Source: Trichoplusia ni
Lineage: Eukaryota; Arthropoda; Insecta; Lepidoptera; Noctuidae
NCBI RefSeq assembly: GCF_003590095.1
Contig: NW_020799993.1
Location: 279,262 to 343,261 of the forward strand
Direction: 5' to 3'
Length of the DNA: 64,000 bases
Shown one piece after another: positions 52,785 to 63,462 of this stretch. A program made the translations under genes and the position numbers. Position 1 is the stretch's first letter, and every line of letters begins with the position of its first letter. The notes under the pieces were generated by a model that worked only from the letters and a program-made list of their open reading frames with translations, was not told the DNA's origin and ran no database searches.

Positions 52785-52982
52785 TGTTAAATATGCTGTA
52801 GCAACCTATTATGTGAGGCAACACTTATGTTTGATATATAGATGTTTTTTTTGTTTGTTACACTGGCAACTCTCTCTCTGCAATCGGTCATGGTGGACGT
52901 CGGGCGTTTGTAAAACTTCATCTAAATAAAAATCCATTGTGTGTTAACTCTGCATCTGCATTTTATTCCAAAAGTCCTAACA
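52785..52982 (+). repeat. 5' LTR of copia element
   Basis: Starts TG and ends CA. It matches the LTR at 57316-57513 at every position except within a poly-T stretch near 52845-52857. A TCTAAATAAAAATCC run near the end may supply the poly(A) signal. Confidence 0.95.
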
Positions 52983-52996
52983 GGTTATGGGCCCAG
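52983..52996 (+). promoter_or_regulatory. Primer-binding site of copia element
   Basis: GGTTATGGGCCCAG immediately follows the 5' LTR. It matches the site used by many insect copia elements, primed by a fragment of initiator methionine tRNA. Confidence 0.8.
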
Positions 52997-53146
52997 GCCC
53001 GTAAACGTATTTAGGTGAAGATTGGCTTTGGATTAATCGTCTGGAAGGAGCTTGGTCGGGTGTCGACAAGCAAGAAGGAACGCGGTGGCGGCCGGCATTT
53101 TTGGCGTCACTCGGTTTGCTTTGTTATTGCGAGACGAAATATCAAG

Positions 53147-56100
53147 ATGGAAAAGCTCGGCGTAATACGACTGGAGGGAGCAAAGAACTGGAGCGTCTGG
53201 AGATTCCAGATGGCGGTGATTTTGAGAGAACAAGGATTATACCAGGTTGTAACGAATCCGAATCTCAAACCCAGTAATGGCAGTGCAGCGGCAGCGACAA
53301 AACCAGATGAAGTGTCGGCGAAGCCCGGTCAGGCGTCAGCGGAGCCCGAGCAGGCGTCGGCAGACAAGGATTTGAAGGCGATGAGTGCAATTGTGACAAG
53401 ATTGGCGGAACCAGTTCTACATCAAGTAATTACTTGTCAAACAGCGCATGAAGTATGGAACCGGCTGCACAGTATATATAAAAAAAGTGGAGAAACGTCA
53501 CTGATGCTGCAACAGCAGCGATTCTTTGCCCTAAAATTTGAAAATGACATGAGTGTCGCGGACTTTATTTCCAAGGTGCAGGAACAGCAGCAGATCTTGA
53601 GGCGACTGGGAGAAGCGGTAACCGACAGGATGGCTATGTCGAAAATCATCATGTCACTTCCACCGAAGTATTCTCACTTTGTTAGTGCGTGGGAATCATG
53701 TGCAGAAGAAAAACAGACTGTTGATAATTTAACGGCACGGCTCTTAGTTGAAGAGGAACGGCTAAATAATAAGAGTAGCAGTAAGGTAGACGAAAGTGTA
53801 GCATTGTTTTCTAAAGGTCAAAAAGGTAAAAACAAAGGTAATTATAAATGTTTTTTATGTAACAAGTCAGGTCATTTGAAGAAAGATTGTAAGCTTAAAG
53901 ATGTGTGTTTTAACTGTCAAAAGCCAGGTCATTTTAAGGACAAATGTAAAGCTACTAAAAATAATAAGAAAACTGAAAATGCTTTTGTGTCTAAAGTGCC
54001 AGTTAGCGCAAGTGATCGTTTAATAGATGAAAAATGGTTGGTAGACAGCGGTGCCAGTCACCATATGACATATCAGAAGGAATTATTTTGTGAATATGAA
54101 AGGTTATCCACTCCTAAGGTTGTGATGATAGGTGATGGACGACACCTAAATGCTCTAGGTATAGGCAAAATAAAATTAATGGCATTTGATGGTGAAGAAT
54201 ATGTCAGTTGCTCGATAAACAATGTTTTGCATGTTCCTAAATTAAAGATTAATTTATTTTCTGTAGGTAGTGTGGTATGCAATGGTTTTCAAGTGAGTAT
54301 GACTAATGATCAGTGTGTATTTTCCAAGGATAATAGAGTGTGTGCTATTGCTAATAAGGAATCATGTTTGAAGCTGTATGTAATGGACTTTAAGTCAGAA
54401 TCTTTGGCGGCTAATGTAGCTAAACTTGAGTTAAGTGAATGGCATGAGAGGTTAGTACATCAAAATTATACGGAAGTGAAACGAATTTTAAAGAAAAATA
54501 ATATTGATTTTAGTGAGTCACCAATTGACACATGTACAGCTTGTGTACAAGGCAAACAGCATAGATTACCATTTGATAGTAGTAGAAGATCTACAAGTAA
54601 GACAGGTGAGTTGGTGCATGCTGATTTGTGTGGGCCAATAGAAGAAAAGTCAATAGGAGGGTCAAGGTACTTTCTTTTATTAAAGGATGATTTCTCAAAC
54701 TATAGGACAATTTATTTCTTAACTTACAAGTCGGAAACTGTTGAAAAGATTAAAGAATTTATTATGAGGGCAAAAACATTAAATAATCCAGTTTGTACAC
54801 TTCGCAGTGATAATGGGACAGAATTTGTAAATGCAGAAATGAAAACCTTATTGGCAGAGCATGGAGTGACACATGAGACTACAGTACCTTATGGTCCAGA
54901 GCAAAATGGGAAAGCTGAAAGAGATATGAGGACTCTAGTTGAAGGAGCAAGAACTTTGTTGCATGCAAAAAGAATGGACAAAGTATTCTGGGCTGAAGCG
55001 ATTAATACAGTTGTGTACACTCTAAATAGAACTTACCATAGCAAAGAAGAAGGAAAAACACCATACGAGTCATGGTCAGGGAAAAAGTTTGATGTAAATG
55101 GTTTACATACATTTGGCAGTGAAGTCTTTGTGCACATACCAAAAGAAAAAAGGAGGAAATTTGATGCAAAAGGAGAAAAAGGTATTTTTGTAGGTTACGG
55201 AGAGTACACAAAAGGGTTTAGGATCTATTTTCCAAGGAAAAATGCAGTGGAAGTAGTGAGAGATGTTACATTTGTGAAGAAACATGATAAACCTGAAAAA
55301 GCAGAGCAGGAAGAAGAGTGTATATATTTAGATATAGAAGAAAACTTGAACAATGAAGAATACCAGTCTGTGTCGAACACTGAAGAAAATGAAGAATTTG
55401 AGGATTGTGAGGAAAGTGACAATATCATGCAAGAAGTGGAATTTCTAGAAGAGGAAATTATAGAGGATGAAGAAATTCAAGAAGTAAATGATAGTAGAAG
55501 AACACGCTCTAGAAAAGCACCCAATTGGTTTGATGACTATGAGGTTGGTTTTATAAGCATGCATAATGAACCTAGTACCCTTAAGGAAGCCATGGAGTGT
55601 GAAGACAAAGAAAATTGGATAGAAGCTATGAACAGAGAAATTACCACATTGAAAGAAAATAATACATGGAGTGAAGTAGCAATGGTGCCAAAGGGAATAA
55701 AGGTAATAAACAGTAAATGGGTGTACAGGATAAAAGAAAATCCAAGCCAAGAAATTCAATACAAGGCCCGATTAGTTGCTAGGGGTTTTGAGCAGACTGA
55801 TATGGATGGTGCAGAAGTTTATGCCCCCGTTGCAAGTTTGACTTCTTTCCGTACTTTGTTAGCTGTAGCAGTAAAAAAGAAACTTCCAGTATACCAGATG
55901 GATGTAACAGGAGCCTTTCTTTACGGTGACATTGATGAACCTGTGTACATGAAACTACCTAATGGAGGAATAGGTAAATTAAATAAGTCTATATACGGAT
56001 TGAAGAAAAGTCCTAAGTACTGGAATAGAAAGTTTAATGATTTTATGTGTAGTGATGGTTTCATAAAATCCAAAAATGATCCATGTTTGTATTTTAAATG

Positions 56101-57079
56101 TTGTAAGGAGTATTCCATTTATGTGCTAATTTTTGTAGATGATTTGCTATATTTTAGTGATAGTGACATACAGATCAGAAAGTTCAAGGAGAAATTGTGT
56201 AAGAACTTTGCTATGAAAGATTTAGGTATGGCTTGTAACTATTTAGGTATTAGCATTGAACAGGATGTAGAAAATGGAAAGACTGTTATAAATCAGAAGG
56301 ATTATTTGTTAAAAGTATTAAGAAAGTATGGGATGTCTGATTGCAAAGCTTGTAACATACCTATTGATCAGAATTTTAAGTTTGAATTGTTAAGAAGGGA
56401 AAAATCTGAAAGTAAAGAAATCGAATTGAAATGTAGGCAGATAATTGGAAATTTGCTGTACGCTTCTAATGCTACAAGGCCTGATTTGTGTGTAGCGATT
56501 GGTTTCTTAAGTAGATATCAGCACTGTGCTAGTATGTTGCTATTAAAATGTTTACAGCGTGTATTGAGATATGTGAAAGGTACAGTAGATTTTTCATTGG
56601 TGTATGGTTGTAATGGTAATGATAAATTGGAGGGTTATGTTGATGCTGATTGGGCTGGTGACACAAAAGACAGAAAATCTACTTCAGGATATATATTTAA
56701 AGTATTTGATTGTGTAATATCTTGGTGTACTAAAAAGCAATTATGTGTATCTTTGTCATCAACTGAGGCAGAATATGTAGCACTGTGTTTAGGTATAGTT
56801 GAGTCATGCTTGTTAAAAAACTTATTATTAGATTTTGGATTTAAATTGGAAGTAAAGATTAATGAGGATAACCAGAGTGTAATCAAAATAGCAGAAAACA
56901 ATTTCAGTAATAAGAGGCTTAAGCATATTGATGTAAAATATCATTTTATCATAGAGAAAATTAATGACGGTTGTGTAAGTCTATCCTATGTTAGTAGTTC
57001 TGATAATCTTGGAGATATGTTTACTAAAGCATTAGGTGGACAGTTGTATGTAAAACTTAGAAGTAAGATTTTAAAATAA
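53147..57079 (+). CDS. Copia gag-pol polyprotein, 1310 aa, intact
   Basis: Single frame. I start it at ATG 53147 (MEKLGVIRLEG, the usual copia Gag start); the frame is open 44 codons further upstream but only from a GTG. Domains in order: Gag with the UBN2-type region; two CCHC zinc knuckles (CFLCNKSGHLKKDC, CFNCQKPGHFKDKC); aspartic protease with LVDSGASHH; integrase zinc-binding HHCC region (WHERLVH to CTACVQGKQH) and the D,D,E core (HADLCGP, LRSDNGTEF, PEQNGKAERD); an acidic linker; reverse transcriptase with YQMDVTGAFLYGD and the catalytic FVDD; RNase H with VDADWAGD and SSTEAEY. No stop or frameshift was found, so it may still be competent for transposition. The integrase-before-RT order places it in Ty1/copia, not Gypsy. 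Confidence 0.95.
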   Translation: MEKLGVIRLEGAKNWSVWRFQMAVILREQGLYQVVTNPNLKPSNGSAAAATKPDEVSAKPGQASAEPEQASADKDLKAMSAIVTRLAEPVLHQVITCQTAHEVWNRLHSIYKKSGETSLMLQQQRFFALKFENDMSVADFISKVQEQQQILRRLGEAVTDRMAMSKIIMSLPPKYSHFVSAWESCAEEKQTVDNLTARLLVEEERLNNKSSSKVDESVALFSKGQKGKNKGNYKCFLCNKSGHLKKDCKLKDVCFNCQKPGHFKDKCKATKNNKKTENAFVSKVPVSASDRLIDEKWLVDSGASHHMTYQKELFCEYERLSTPKVVMIGDGRHLNALGIGKIKLMAFDGEEYVSCSINNVLHVPKLKINLFSVGSVVCNGFQVSMTNDQCVFSKDNRVCAIANKESCLKLYVMDFKSESLAANVAKLELSEWHERLVHQNYTEVKRILKKNNIDFSESPIDTCTACVQGKQHRLPFDSSRRSTSKTGELVHADLCGPIEEKSIGGSRYFLLLKDDFSNYRTIYFLTYKSETVEKIKEFIMRAKTLNNPVCTLRSDNGTEFVNAEMKTLLAEHGVTHETTVPYGPEQNGKAERDMRTLVEGARTLLHAKRMDKVFWAEAINTVVYTLNRTYHSKEEGKTPYESWSGKKFDVNGLHTFGSEVFVHIPKEKRRKFDAKGEKGIFVGYGEYTKGFRIYFPRKNAVEVVRDVTFVKKHDKPEKAEQEEECIYLDIEENLNNEEYQSVSNTEENEEFEDCEESDNIMQEVEFLEEEIIEDEEIQEVNDSRRTRSRKAPNWFDDYEVGFISMHNEPSTLKEAMECEDKENWIEAMNREITTLKENNTWSEVAMVPKGIKVINSKWVYRIKENPSQEIQYKARLVARGFEQTDMDGAEVYAPVASLTSFRTLLAVAVKKKLPVYQMDVTGAFLYGDIDEPVYMKLPNGGIGKLNKSIYGLKKSPKYWNRKFNDFMCSDGFIKSKNDPCLYFKCCKEYSIYVLIFVDDLLYFSDSDIQIRKFKEKLCKNFAMKDLGMACNYLGISIEQDVENGKTVINQKDYLLKVLRKYGMSDCKACNIPIDQNFKFELLRREKSESKEIELKCRQIIGNLLYASNATRPDLCVAIGFLSRYQHCASMLLLKCLQRVLRYVKGTVDFSLVYGCNGNDKLEGYVDADWAGDTKDRKSTSGYIFKVFDCVISWCTKKQLCVSLSSTEAEYVALCLGIVESCLLKNLLLDFGFKLEVKINEDNQSVIKIAENNFSNKRLKHIDVKYHFIIEKINDGCVSLSYVSSSDNLGDMFTKALGGQLYVKLRSKILK

Positions 57080-57315
57080 GTTTTCCATTAAGGGGGTGAT
57101 ATTTTATTAGTGTTGCTTCTGAATTTGTTTTAATTTTTACTGATTTTGTTAAGGGGCTGGATGTGTATTATGTTGTTAAGGCAAGTGTGTCCACTGTGTT
57201 ATAAAGGGGTAGTTATCTTTGATGTTGTTATGCTAGAGTTGCTAGACATAAAGGTAAAGTTAGATATATTAGTTTAAGCAGGTTAATCAATCAAAAATTA
57301 AGTGTTGAGGGGGTG
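57080..57315 (+). other. Copia 3' untranslated segment with two purine tracts
   Basis: Between the pol stop and the 3' LTR are two similar purine runs, TTAAGGGGGTGAT at about 57088 and GTTGAGGGGGTG at 57304-57315. The second abuts the LTR and is the likely plus-strand primer. Confidence 0.7.
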
Positions 57316-57513
57316 TGTTAAATATGCTGTAGCAACCTATTATGTGAGGCAACACTTATGTTTGATATATAGATGTTTTTTTGTTTTGTTACACTGGCAA
57401 CTCTCTCTCTGCAATCGGTCATGGTGGACGTCGGGCGTTTGTAAAACTTCATCTAAATAAAAATCCATTGTGTGTTAACTCTGCATCTGCATTTTATTCC
57501 AAAAGTCCTAACA
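57316..57513 (+). repeat. 3' LTR of copia element
   Basis: 198 bp, TG...CA, near-identical to the 5' LTR; followed by the right target-site duplication GGTTC at 57514-57518. Confidence 0.95.
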
Positions 57514-57660
57514 GGTTCCGTTGTTTGATGTAGGTTTGATCTCGAATATTAGTACTTAGTTATTTTGTTTAGTAAAACTGTAATTCTAAGTTCGTTTTAA
57601 ATTATTTAGTTTTAAGCTTGGTTGTTAAATAAGATAGGTTGTAATATAATTTCTTTTAAA
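57514..57660. repeat. Right target-site duplication and remainder of the interrupted older repeat
   Basis: GGTTC (57514-57518) repeats the left flank; the sequence after it continues the older repeat cut by copia. No coding content. Confidence 0.6.
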
Positions 57661-57830
57661 TTGTTATAAGTTCGTTTTTTTTTTATTCTTTAGTGACACT
57701 TTACTCTTTCAAACACAAAAGAATTTCTCAAATCGGTCAATAACTGATATGCCTTAATATACATATAAAAATACGGTCAAATTGAGAACCTCCTCCTTTT
57801 TTTGCAGTGGGTTAAAAAATTTCTGCTCAA
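57661..57830 (-). repeat. Dispersed repeat fragment, reverse orientation
   Basis: It contains ATACGGTCAAATTGAGAACC followed by TCCTCCTTTTTTTGCAGTGG, the reverse of a common lepidopteran element that ends in ACCGACTTCAAAAAAGGAGG. Related to the fragment at 51755-51945. Confidence 0.55.
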
Positions 57831-57839
57831 AGTAAATTT

Positions 57840-58100
57840 ACGGACGAAGTCGCGGGCAAATCGCGGGGTCTATCTGTCTTTCCGTCACGCCTAAACTACT
57901 GAACCGATTTGGATGGAATTTGGTTCAGACATAGTTTGGAACTCGAGAAAGGACATAGGATAGTTTTTATCCCAAAAATCCTGCGGGAGCGGGAACTTCT
58001 CAAAAATCCCGCGAGATCGGGAACTATGTGAGTAAAACCAAAAATCTGCCGGAAGTCACTGTTCCACGCGAACGAAGTCGCGGGCAAAAGCTAGTACATA
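57840..58100 (+). repeat. LINE/SINE 3' tail fragment
   Basis: Phrases CTACTGAACCGATTTGGATG, GGACATAGGATAGTTTTTAT and the end GCGGGCAAAAGCTAGTA form the standard order of a lepidopteran retroposon tail. The minus-strand open frame 57896-58087 is a chance reading through it. Confidence 0.65.
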
Positions 58101-59411
58101 ATAAAATGATTTGATTTGAGAACTGTTAACCAAACATAGTCTCACTTAAGTCATTGAAAAAGCTGTTTTTTTGGTAAATCTGGTTTAATAATTTATTTAA
58201 ATTGCTCACTGTACTTTTTCAATAGATCGTACTGACATGTAGGTTCAAACGACGCTGTGAAATGACACCTCGAAGAGGCACTTTGAATGATGACGTCATA
58301 ACAATTGTCTACTTACGTGGTCTATCCAACTTGTGTAAAATGTTGTAGAAAAATTGCTAATAAATTCGTGTATTTGTGCATTTATTAAAGCACTTTATTG
58401 TGATGTTGCTTGCATACTACGCGTGGTGTACCTGTGTACAGTGTACATCTATTCGTTTTTAGGCACGCGTTGACTTGCTTTCGTTTGTTCTTCCGATGAC
58501 TTTAAATACTCATGTACAAAGTTGTAACATCGTGAAAGCTTCTACATTTGTAATTCTGACTATCGTATTTTCCTTCAAAAAACCTAAGTAACTTCCCGAG
58601 GAAAGAAAGACGAGTGATGATTTTTTATTATTTATCGAATACCATTAATTATTTAACATTATCATGTGCAATCCTTATTTTGATGGATCTACATCGACTA
58701 TTCAATTCGAGCGATCTTATACCTAAATCATTAAAAACATCACAAACTAATTGATTTATTTTATTCTACGAAATAGCTTATAATTTACCTACGTATTGCT
58801 TGTTAGCTAAATATATTTGTTCGTTGGTATCAGGTTATTCAATGCCAATGTGAATTGAATGCAAAATGTTATTAGTTTTTATCATAACATTGCACGTAAA
58901 GAAAAAGGCGGAGGAATCTACTTTTAAAATAGTTATTTTTCGGTATAAATGTAATTATAATAATTTAAATTTAAATTAAATATTGATGTAACAATTTTAA
59001 TTTTCGAACTACACCGAGACTACTTCGTTTTAGACTGTCACTGAACGAGTCTAGCGTATTCTTACATAACACGTTTCCTAGAGACCAAATAGACTAAACA
59101 ATGCATCCACAGCCAAAACTTAAGTCCCACTTACATTGTTAACTGACATCAACATTTCCATTAATTTGTACGTCCATAACTCACTGTAGAATCTCGTGAC
59201 TTCACGCAATAAGTCGCATCTCTGCTAAAACTCCTGTACGTTCACACGGCATATCATTTTAAACTTTACAACGCAATTTATCTCGTATTCAAATGTAGTA
59301 AGGTTTATTTTAGCGAAAGCATTGTGATGGACTCCTGTTTTTATTTAAATTTCAACTTTATTTTCATGTCTCAAGTATTAGTTTTGTTTAAATTGCATGT
59401 CGAGTGATCGT
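58101..59411. other. AT-rich non-coding DNA
   Basis: I searched the minus strand here for upstream exons of the CD109-like gene and found none. The right part is presumably 3' UTR of the exon ending at 59412. Confidence 0.5.
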
Positions 59412-59642
59412 TTAGTGGTATTTACAGCGAGAGCGCAGACATGGGCGCGAGCGCGAGCTGCGGGCGCTAGGTGGCGGGCGCGGCGGGGCCGGGGGCGCGG
59501 CGGGGCCCGGGGGCGCGGGGCCCGGGGGCGCGGGCGCGGGGCCCCGCAGCGCGGCGTGGCGGCGCAGCAGCTCGGTGACGGTGATGGCGACCTGCACGGT
59601 GCCCTTGCCCTCCAGCACGTCGGCCGCGCAACACATCAGCTT
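59412..59642 (-). CDS. 3'-terminal exon of an unidentified gene, proline/alanine-rich end
   Basis: A minus-strand acceptor (GTATTCCAG, ending 59643) is followed by a phase-0 frame of 76 codons to TAA at 59412. The first ~33 residues look like a folded, amphipathic segment (KLMCCAADVLEGKGTVQVAI, then a helix ending LRRHAALRG). The rest is Pro/Ala low-complexity encoded by GGGGCCC-type repeats, with a short Ser/Arg-rich end. The composition is about 80% GC, unlike its surroundings. I do not recognise the family. No upstream exon is visible in the window; it could be an alternative last exon of the gene at 63463-63999 or belong to a gene starting beyond 64000. A random open frame in GC-rich DNA cannot be excluded, but the non-repetitive first part argues against it. 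Confidence 0.5.
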   Translation of the reverse strand, partial: KLMCCAADVLEGKGTVQVAITVTELLRRHAALRGPAPAPPGPAPPGPAAPPAPPRPPPSARSSRSRPCLRSRCKYH

Positions 59643-62600
59643 CTGGAATACAACACCAGTTACACTCACAAGATTCGGCTCTAAGAATTATTCTGTAACT
59701 TTATATCAGTTTTATCAGCAATCAGATGATACTAAGTCAGGTCTGTTAAGTTAACGTGAGATTGGCACATGTGTTAAACGGTCTGGAACATGATGAATAG
59801 CATTCAATGATATTTTGAAATGTATACCATTTCAGAGTATTAAAATTAAATAAAACACAAGCTTTGCCAATAAGAAATTTATTTCTTTAAGTAGTTGAAA
59901 CATTGTAAGTACATACAAAAAAGGTTTTTAAACAACTCTAATACAAAACTATGACTAATAGCCAAAAAACATATCGACAAACTTATATAAGTTAGATTCC
60001 AATAATTAAATCATACCTCACAAAGTGCATTAATTGAAAATGCGTGTTAATAAATGCAATTACAGGCTAATATAATATAATACTGAATTTTAATATAAAA
60101 TATTCAAAACACTCTCATCCAATCAACTTAAGGTAAACCTAAATAACTGGAATATGATGTTAGACTGGTTTTAAGTGGGTTCTAATATGGCAAGAAATTA
60201 ATTGAGCAGAAATGTGTTAGTGTAAAGAATAAGTTCGATAATCTAGGTATATAAGTAATAAGAATATTTTTAACGTTTTGCGTTGGCGTATCCACCATTG
60301 TAGTTTGGAAGAATTAACATAAAAAGACAGATCGTTCTTGAGAAAAGAACGCGCGAACGTTACTAAAGGTTGGTCAATATAGATTTTGATTTTTTTTTAA
60401 GGTTTAAAACCTACAGCAACGGATCTACCGCTGTTGAATCGTTAAGCATGTTGTATATTTTATTTGTCTTGTGCTTACTTATGTGTAAATGTCTGTTATC
60501 ATATATTGGTACATATCTGTCTCGACTTATATTGGATACCAAAATCAATTTGGATATAAGATACACTCACAATACGAACGAAATAGTAAACATTATATAA
60601 AACCAGTCTCTATGGTCTATATAAATAAGTACCCAAGCACCACAAGCCAATAAATATATGTACGCTATAAGCTTTAAATTATATATTAAATATCTATATC
60701 TCTTAACAATATTAGCATTGTACTTGCAACTTTAAAGCTCAAAAATAAGATTTATATTAAGAAGCGTAGAAAGAAAACACACACATATACAAATAATTAA
60801 TGACCAGAATAACCCTCGGTTTTATTTGAGTTGCTTAATATGTTAACGACAATCTTTCATACCCGCCGCGTCATATAGTAAGCTGACAACGTGACCTGTG
60901 ACGTCACAATGTATTGATTTTCACATCCAGTAATCATAATAAACCGAAGGTAAGTAAAAACAATAGATATTAAGAAGCTATTTGGCATATTTAGATCTTA
61001 TTCATTGGAAGACAATATTCAGTATTTTTACTAATTAAAAATATATAATTATCTTGCACGTGTATGACAGGGAACTTATTCTAAGAAATATACACGAAGT
61101 TACATTCAACGATTCAAATAAAGTAATTTTGACAAATTATATTAGCTATAGGTTAAATCTTAAATATGCCAATTAGCGAGACGGTATAAGAAAAGAATAA
61201 CAGTATAATATATTTAAAATATCAGTATTAGTATAATACAAAATGTAAACAGCGAGACGTTAAAATGTAAACGAGTTACAGAAGCTACAGTCTTTATCAG
61301 CACATCTTTGGAATGGTTACAATATAATATATACTTTTTAAAATATACTTCAAACTTGTCATTCTTACTTCATAAATGCTTTAAAACATCGTTTAGGTAC
61401 ATTCGTGTGTAAATAACATTTATACTGATATTATTGGCATCAATTTAGTTGGTTGGTGTCGTTAAGGAATATCTTTTGTTATAAGATTTCTTTTAAAACT
61501 TGTCTGTTCAATATCTATCATAAAAACGTTACGCAAAAAGCCTCGAAATACTAAATTACTACTCGCTACCGATGTAAAAGTTGCCTACGTACGATGCCTT
61601 GTGTATTGCATATTTTCTCACTCAATCTTGTATATGAACTAAGTCTTTTCAAATACATACGTTTAATTCACTCTTACAGTAATGTCAAAAGCCTCTTTTT
61701 TAATTAAAATTTTGCCTCATAATGCTATCTCAAAAGCAATTATTTATCTTCGTTTTATCTTTACAAATACATTTTCAATTTAGTTATGGAGTTTAATTAT
61801 TTGCATTGCACGCGCCTCGCCGGAATTAATTATTTTTATGCCTAATAAGTTATTTTTATGTTACAGTCATCGGAGACAAACAATTTAGTGAAAGTTAGGG
61901 AACGGGTTAGATGTATGTCGAATGTATTTACATTATACCATTCAAATGACTTTCTTTGCGTATTAGTTACTACATAATTCTTTCTACACTATAATTTGTC
62001 TTTTCAACATCCATATGCAAATACACAAGGTTCCAAAGCTCCTAAAAACCAACTTAGCTTTTGCATTATAAATACAATAACGATATGATGTTTCGATTAA
62101 GGCATATAATTCTTATTTGATAAGAAGTTTCGAGTAAACCGCTAAGCTACATAGTATCTTACCGTTTAATATATTAGTTAATACATTTCCTTTTTATTTT
62201 CATAATACTTCATGCACCAATATTTTTAGAGTTCTTTATTGTAGTTTAATTTTGAAATATTTTCTTTGTCATGTTATGTGATTCAGTTAATTATTATACA
62301 TTGCGAAGATCATATTATTGGAAATAGAGAGAACAACAGAATTATTATTTTTAATATTATTTTATAAAATGACAAACACAAAACTTGTTATAAAATTTAA
62401 AAAGTAATACTTATTCTATCTGAATCACATAACAGAACATCCTATTATAAATATGAGAAATTCCATTATTAGTTTATTAACTTTTTATCTTTACTTATAA
62501 ACTGTATTTTATAACTTTTCGTATCTTTATTTCTAACACGTTTATAAGTAAAGAGTGCTATCTAAATGTGTATAATTGTATTTTGGTGCAAATAGACTAC

Positions 62601-63462
62601 TCAACCCTGCGGCTGCTACGATTTAGAATTGCATTATAATTTGCATTGCAGGTTATTTTGAATCGTAAAAAAAATGTCTTAAACTACTTAATAACAAATC
62701 ACTCTTCAACACAACAAACGATGAGATCTCAGAAATTATATTGTTGCAGACTGTAAATCTTTTTAATGTGGAAAGAGGTTTTGTTAGCAGTGGAATAGTT
62801 GTAAATTTATTGGGAGTATTATGTGCTGCAGTTTGTTTTTAAATGCACAATTCACCCAGCGGTCTTATTAAAAACCTCTCAAATTTTGTGCTTATTCAGA
62901 AAAACCCAGAGATTTTTATTTATAGTTAAAATCTACTGAAAAATGCCTCGTAGATTCAATTTCCATTACCTTGGAATTTATTATATATTACAGTCTGCAA
63001 AACATAATCTAAAAATAAAATCAATCAAACACGCAAAACCGTCGACAATAGCAACCACAAAAAAACAAAACCAATTGGCAAAATGTATAAAGTATAAAAA
63101 AAAAAAACTAATTAAAATTTAAATGCCTCCAATGGGAATGAAATTATAACAAGTGGAATATACCAATTAATAATTACAAAACTATACGAATCAATACAAA
63201 CAAACAAAATCACTGCAATCGCGATGTCTTTTAACACGTAAACATTCTTACATATTGTAAATCCGTCCAAATACCAATTCCTATAAGAATTTAAGTTTAA
63301 AGATCAATCTAAAAAACTAGCCTCAAAATTCGTTTAGACAGACACAGTTACACTGTGTTAAGGCAATGTGTTCACTTGACCGTTGTCGACAAACCTAAAT
63401 GTTATAATATTGAATAAACTTACTAAGGTCAACAAAAAAGGTTTTATAAAAGGTCATTATGA
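59643..63462 (-). other. AT-rich stretch, probable long 3' UTR
   Basis: No coding exon recognised on either strand. It directly follows (on the minus strand) the stop codon at 63463, and minus-strand AATAAA motifs occur, for example at 59878-59883. A 3' UTR of up to about 3.6 kb for the right-edge gene is the simplest reading, but any earlier AATAAA could serve. Confidence 0.45.

Larger units (their letters stand above)
52785..57513 (+). mobile_element. Full-length Ty1/copia LTR retrotransposon, apparently intact
   Basis: 4.73-kb element: 198-bp LTRs (52785-52982 and 57316-57513) beginning TGTTAAATATG and ending CCTAACA, a primer-binding site, a single gag-pol frame, a polypurine tract and a 5-bp target-site duplication (GGTTC). 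The LTRs differ only within one T-rich run (T8GT3G against T7GT4G), so insertion is recent. It is antisense to the CD109-like gene and lies just upstream of that gene's first visible exon, within an older repeat. Confidence 0.95.

Noticed and set aside
53015..53146. Copia polyprotein start at the GTG 53015
   Set aside because: Not a normal initiator; ATG 53147 gives the standard copia Gag start.
58200..59400. Possible 5' exons of the CD109-like gene
   Set aside because: No splice-bounded open segment with macroglobulin-like residues could be found on the minus strand.
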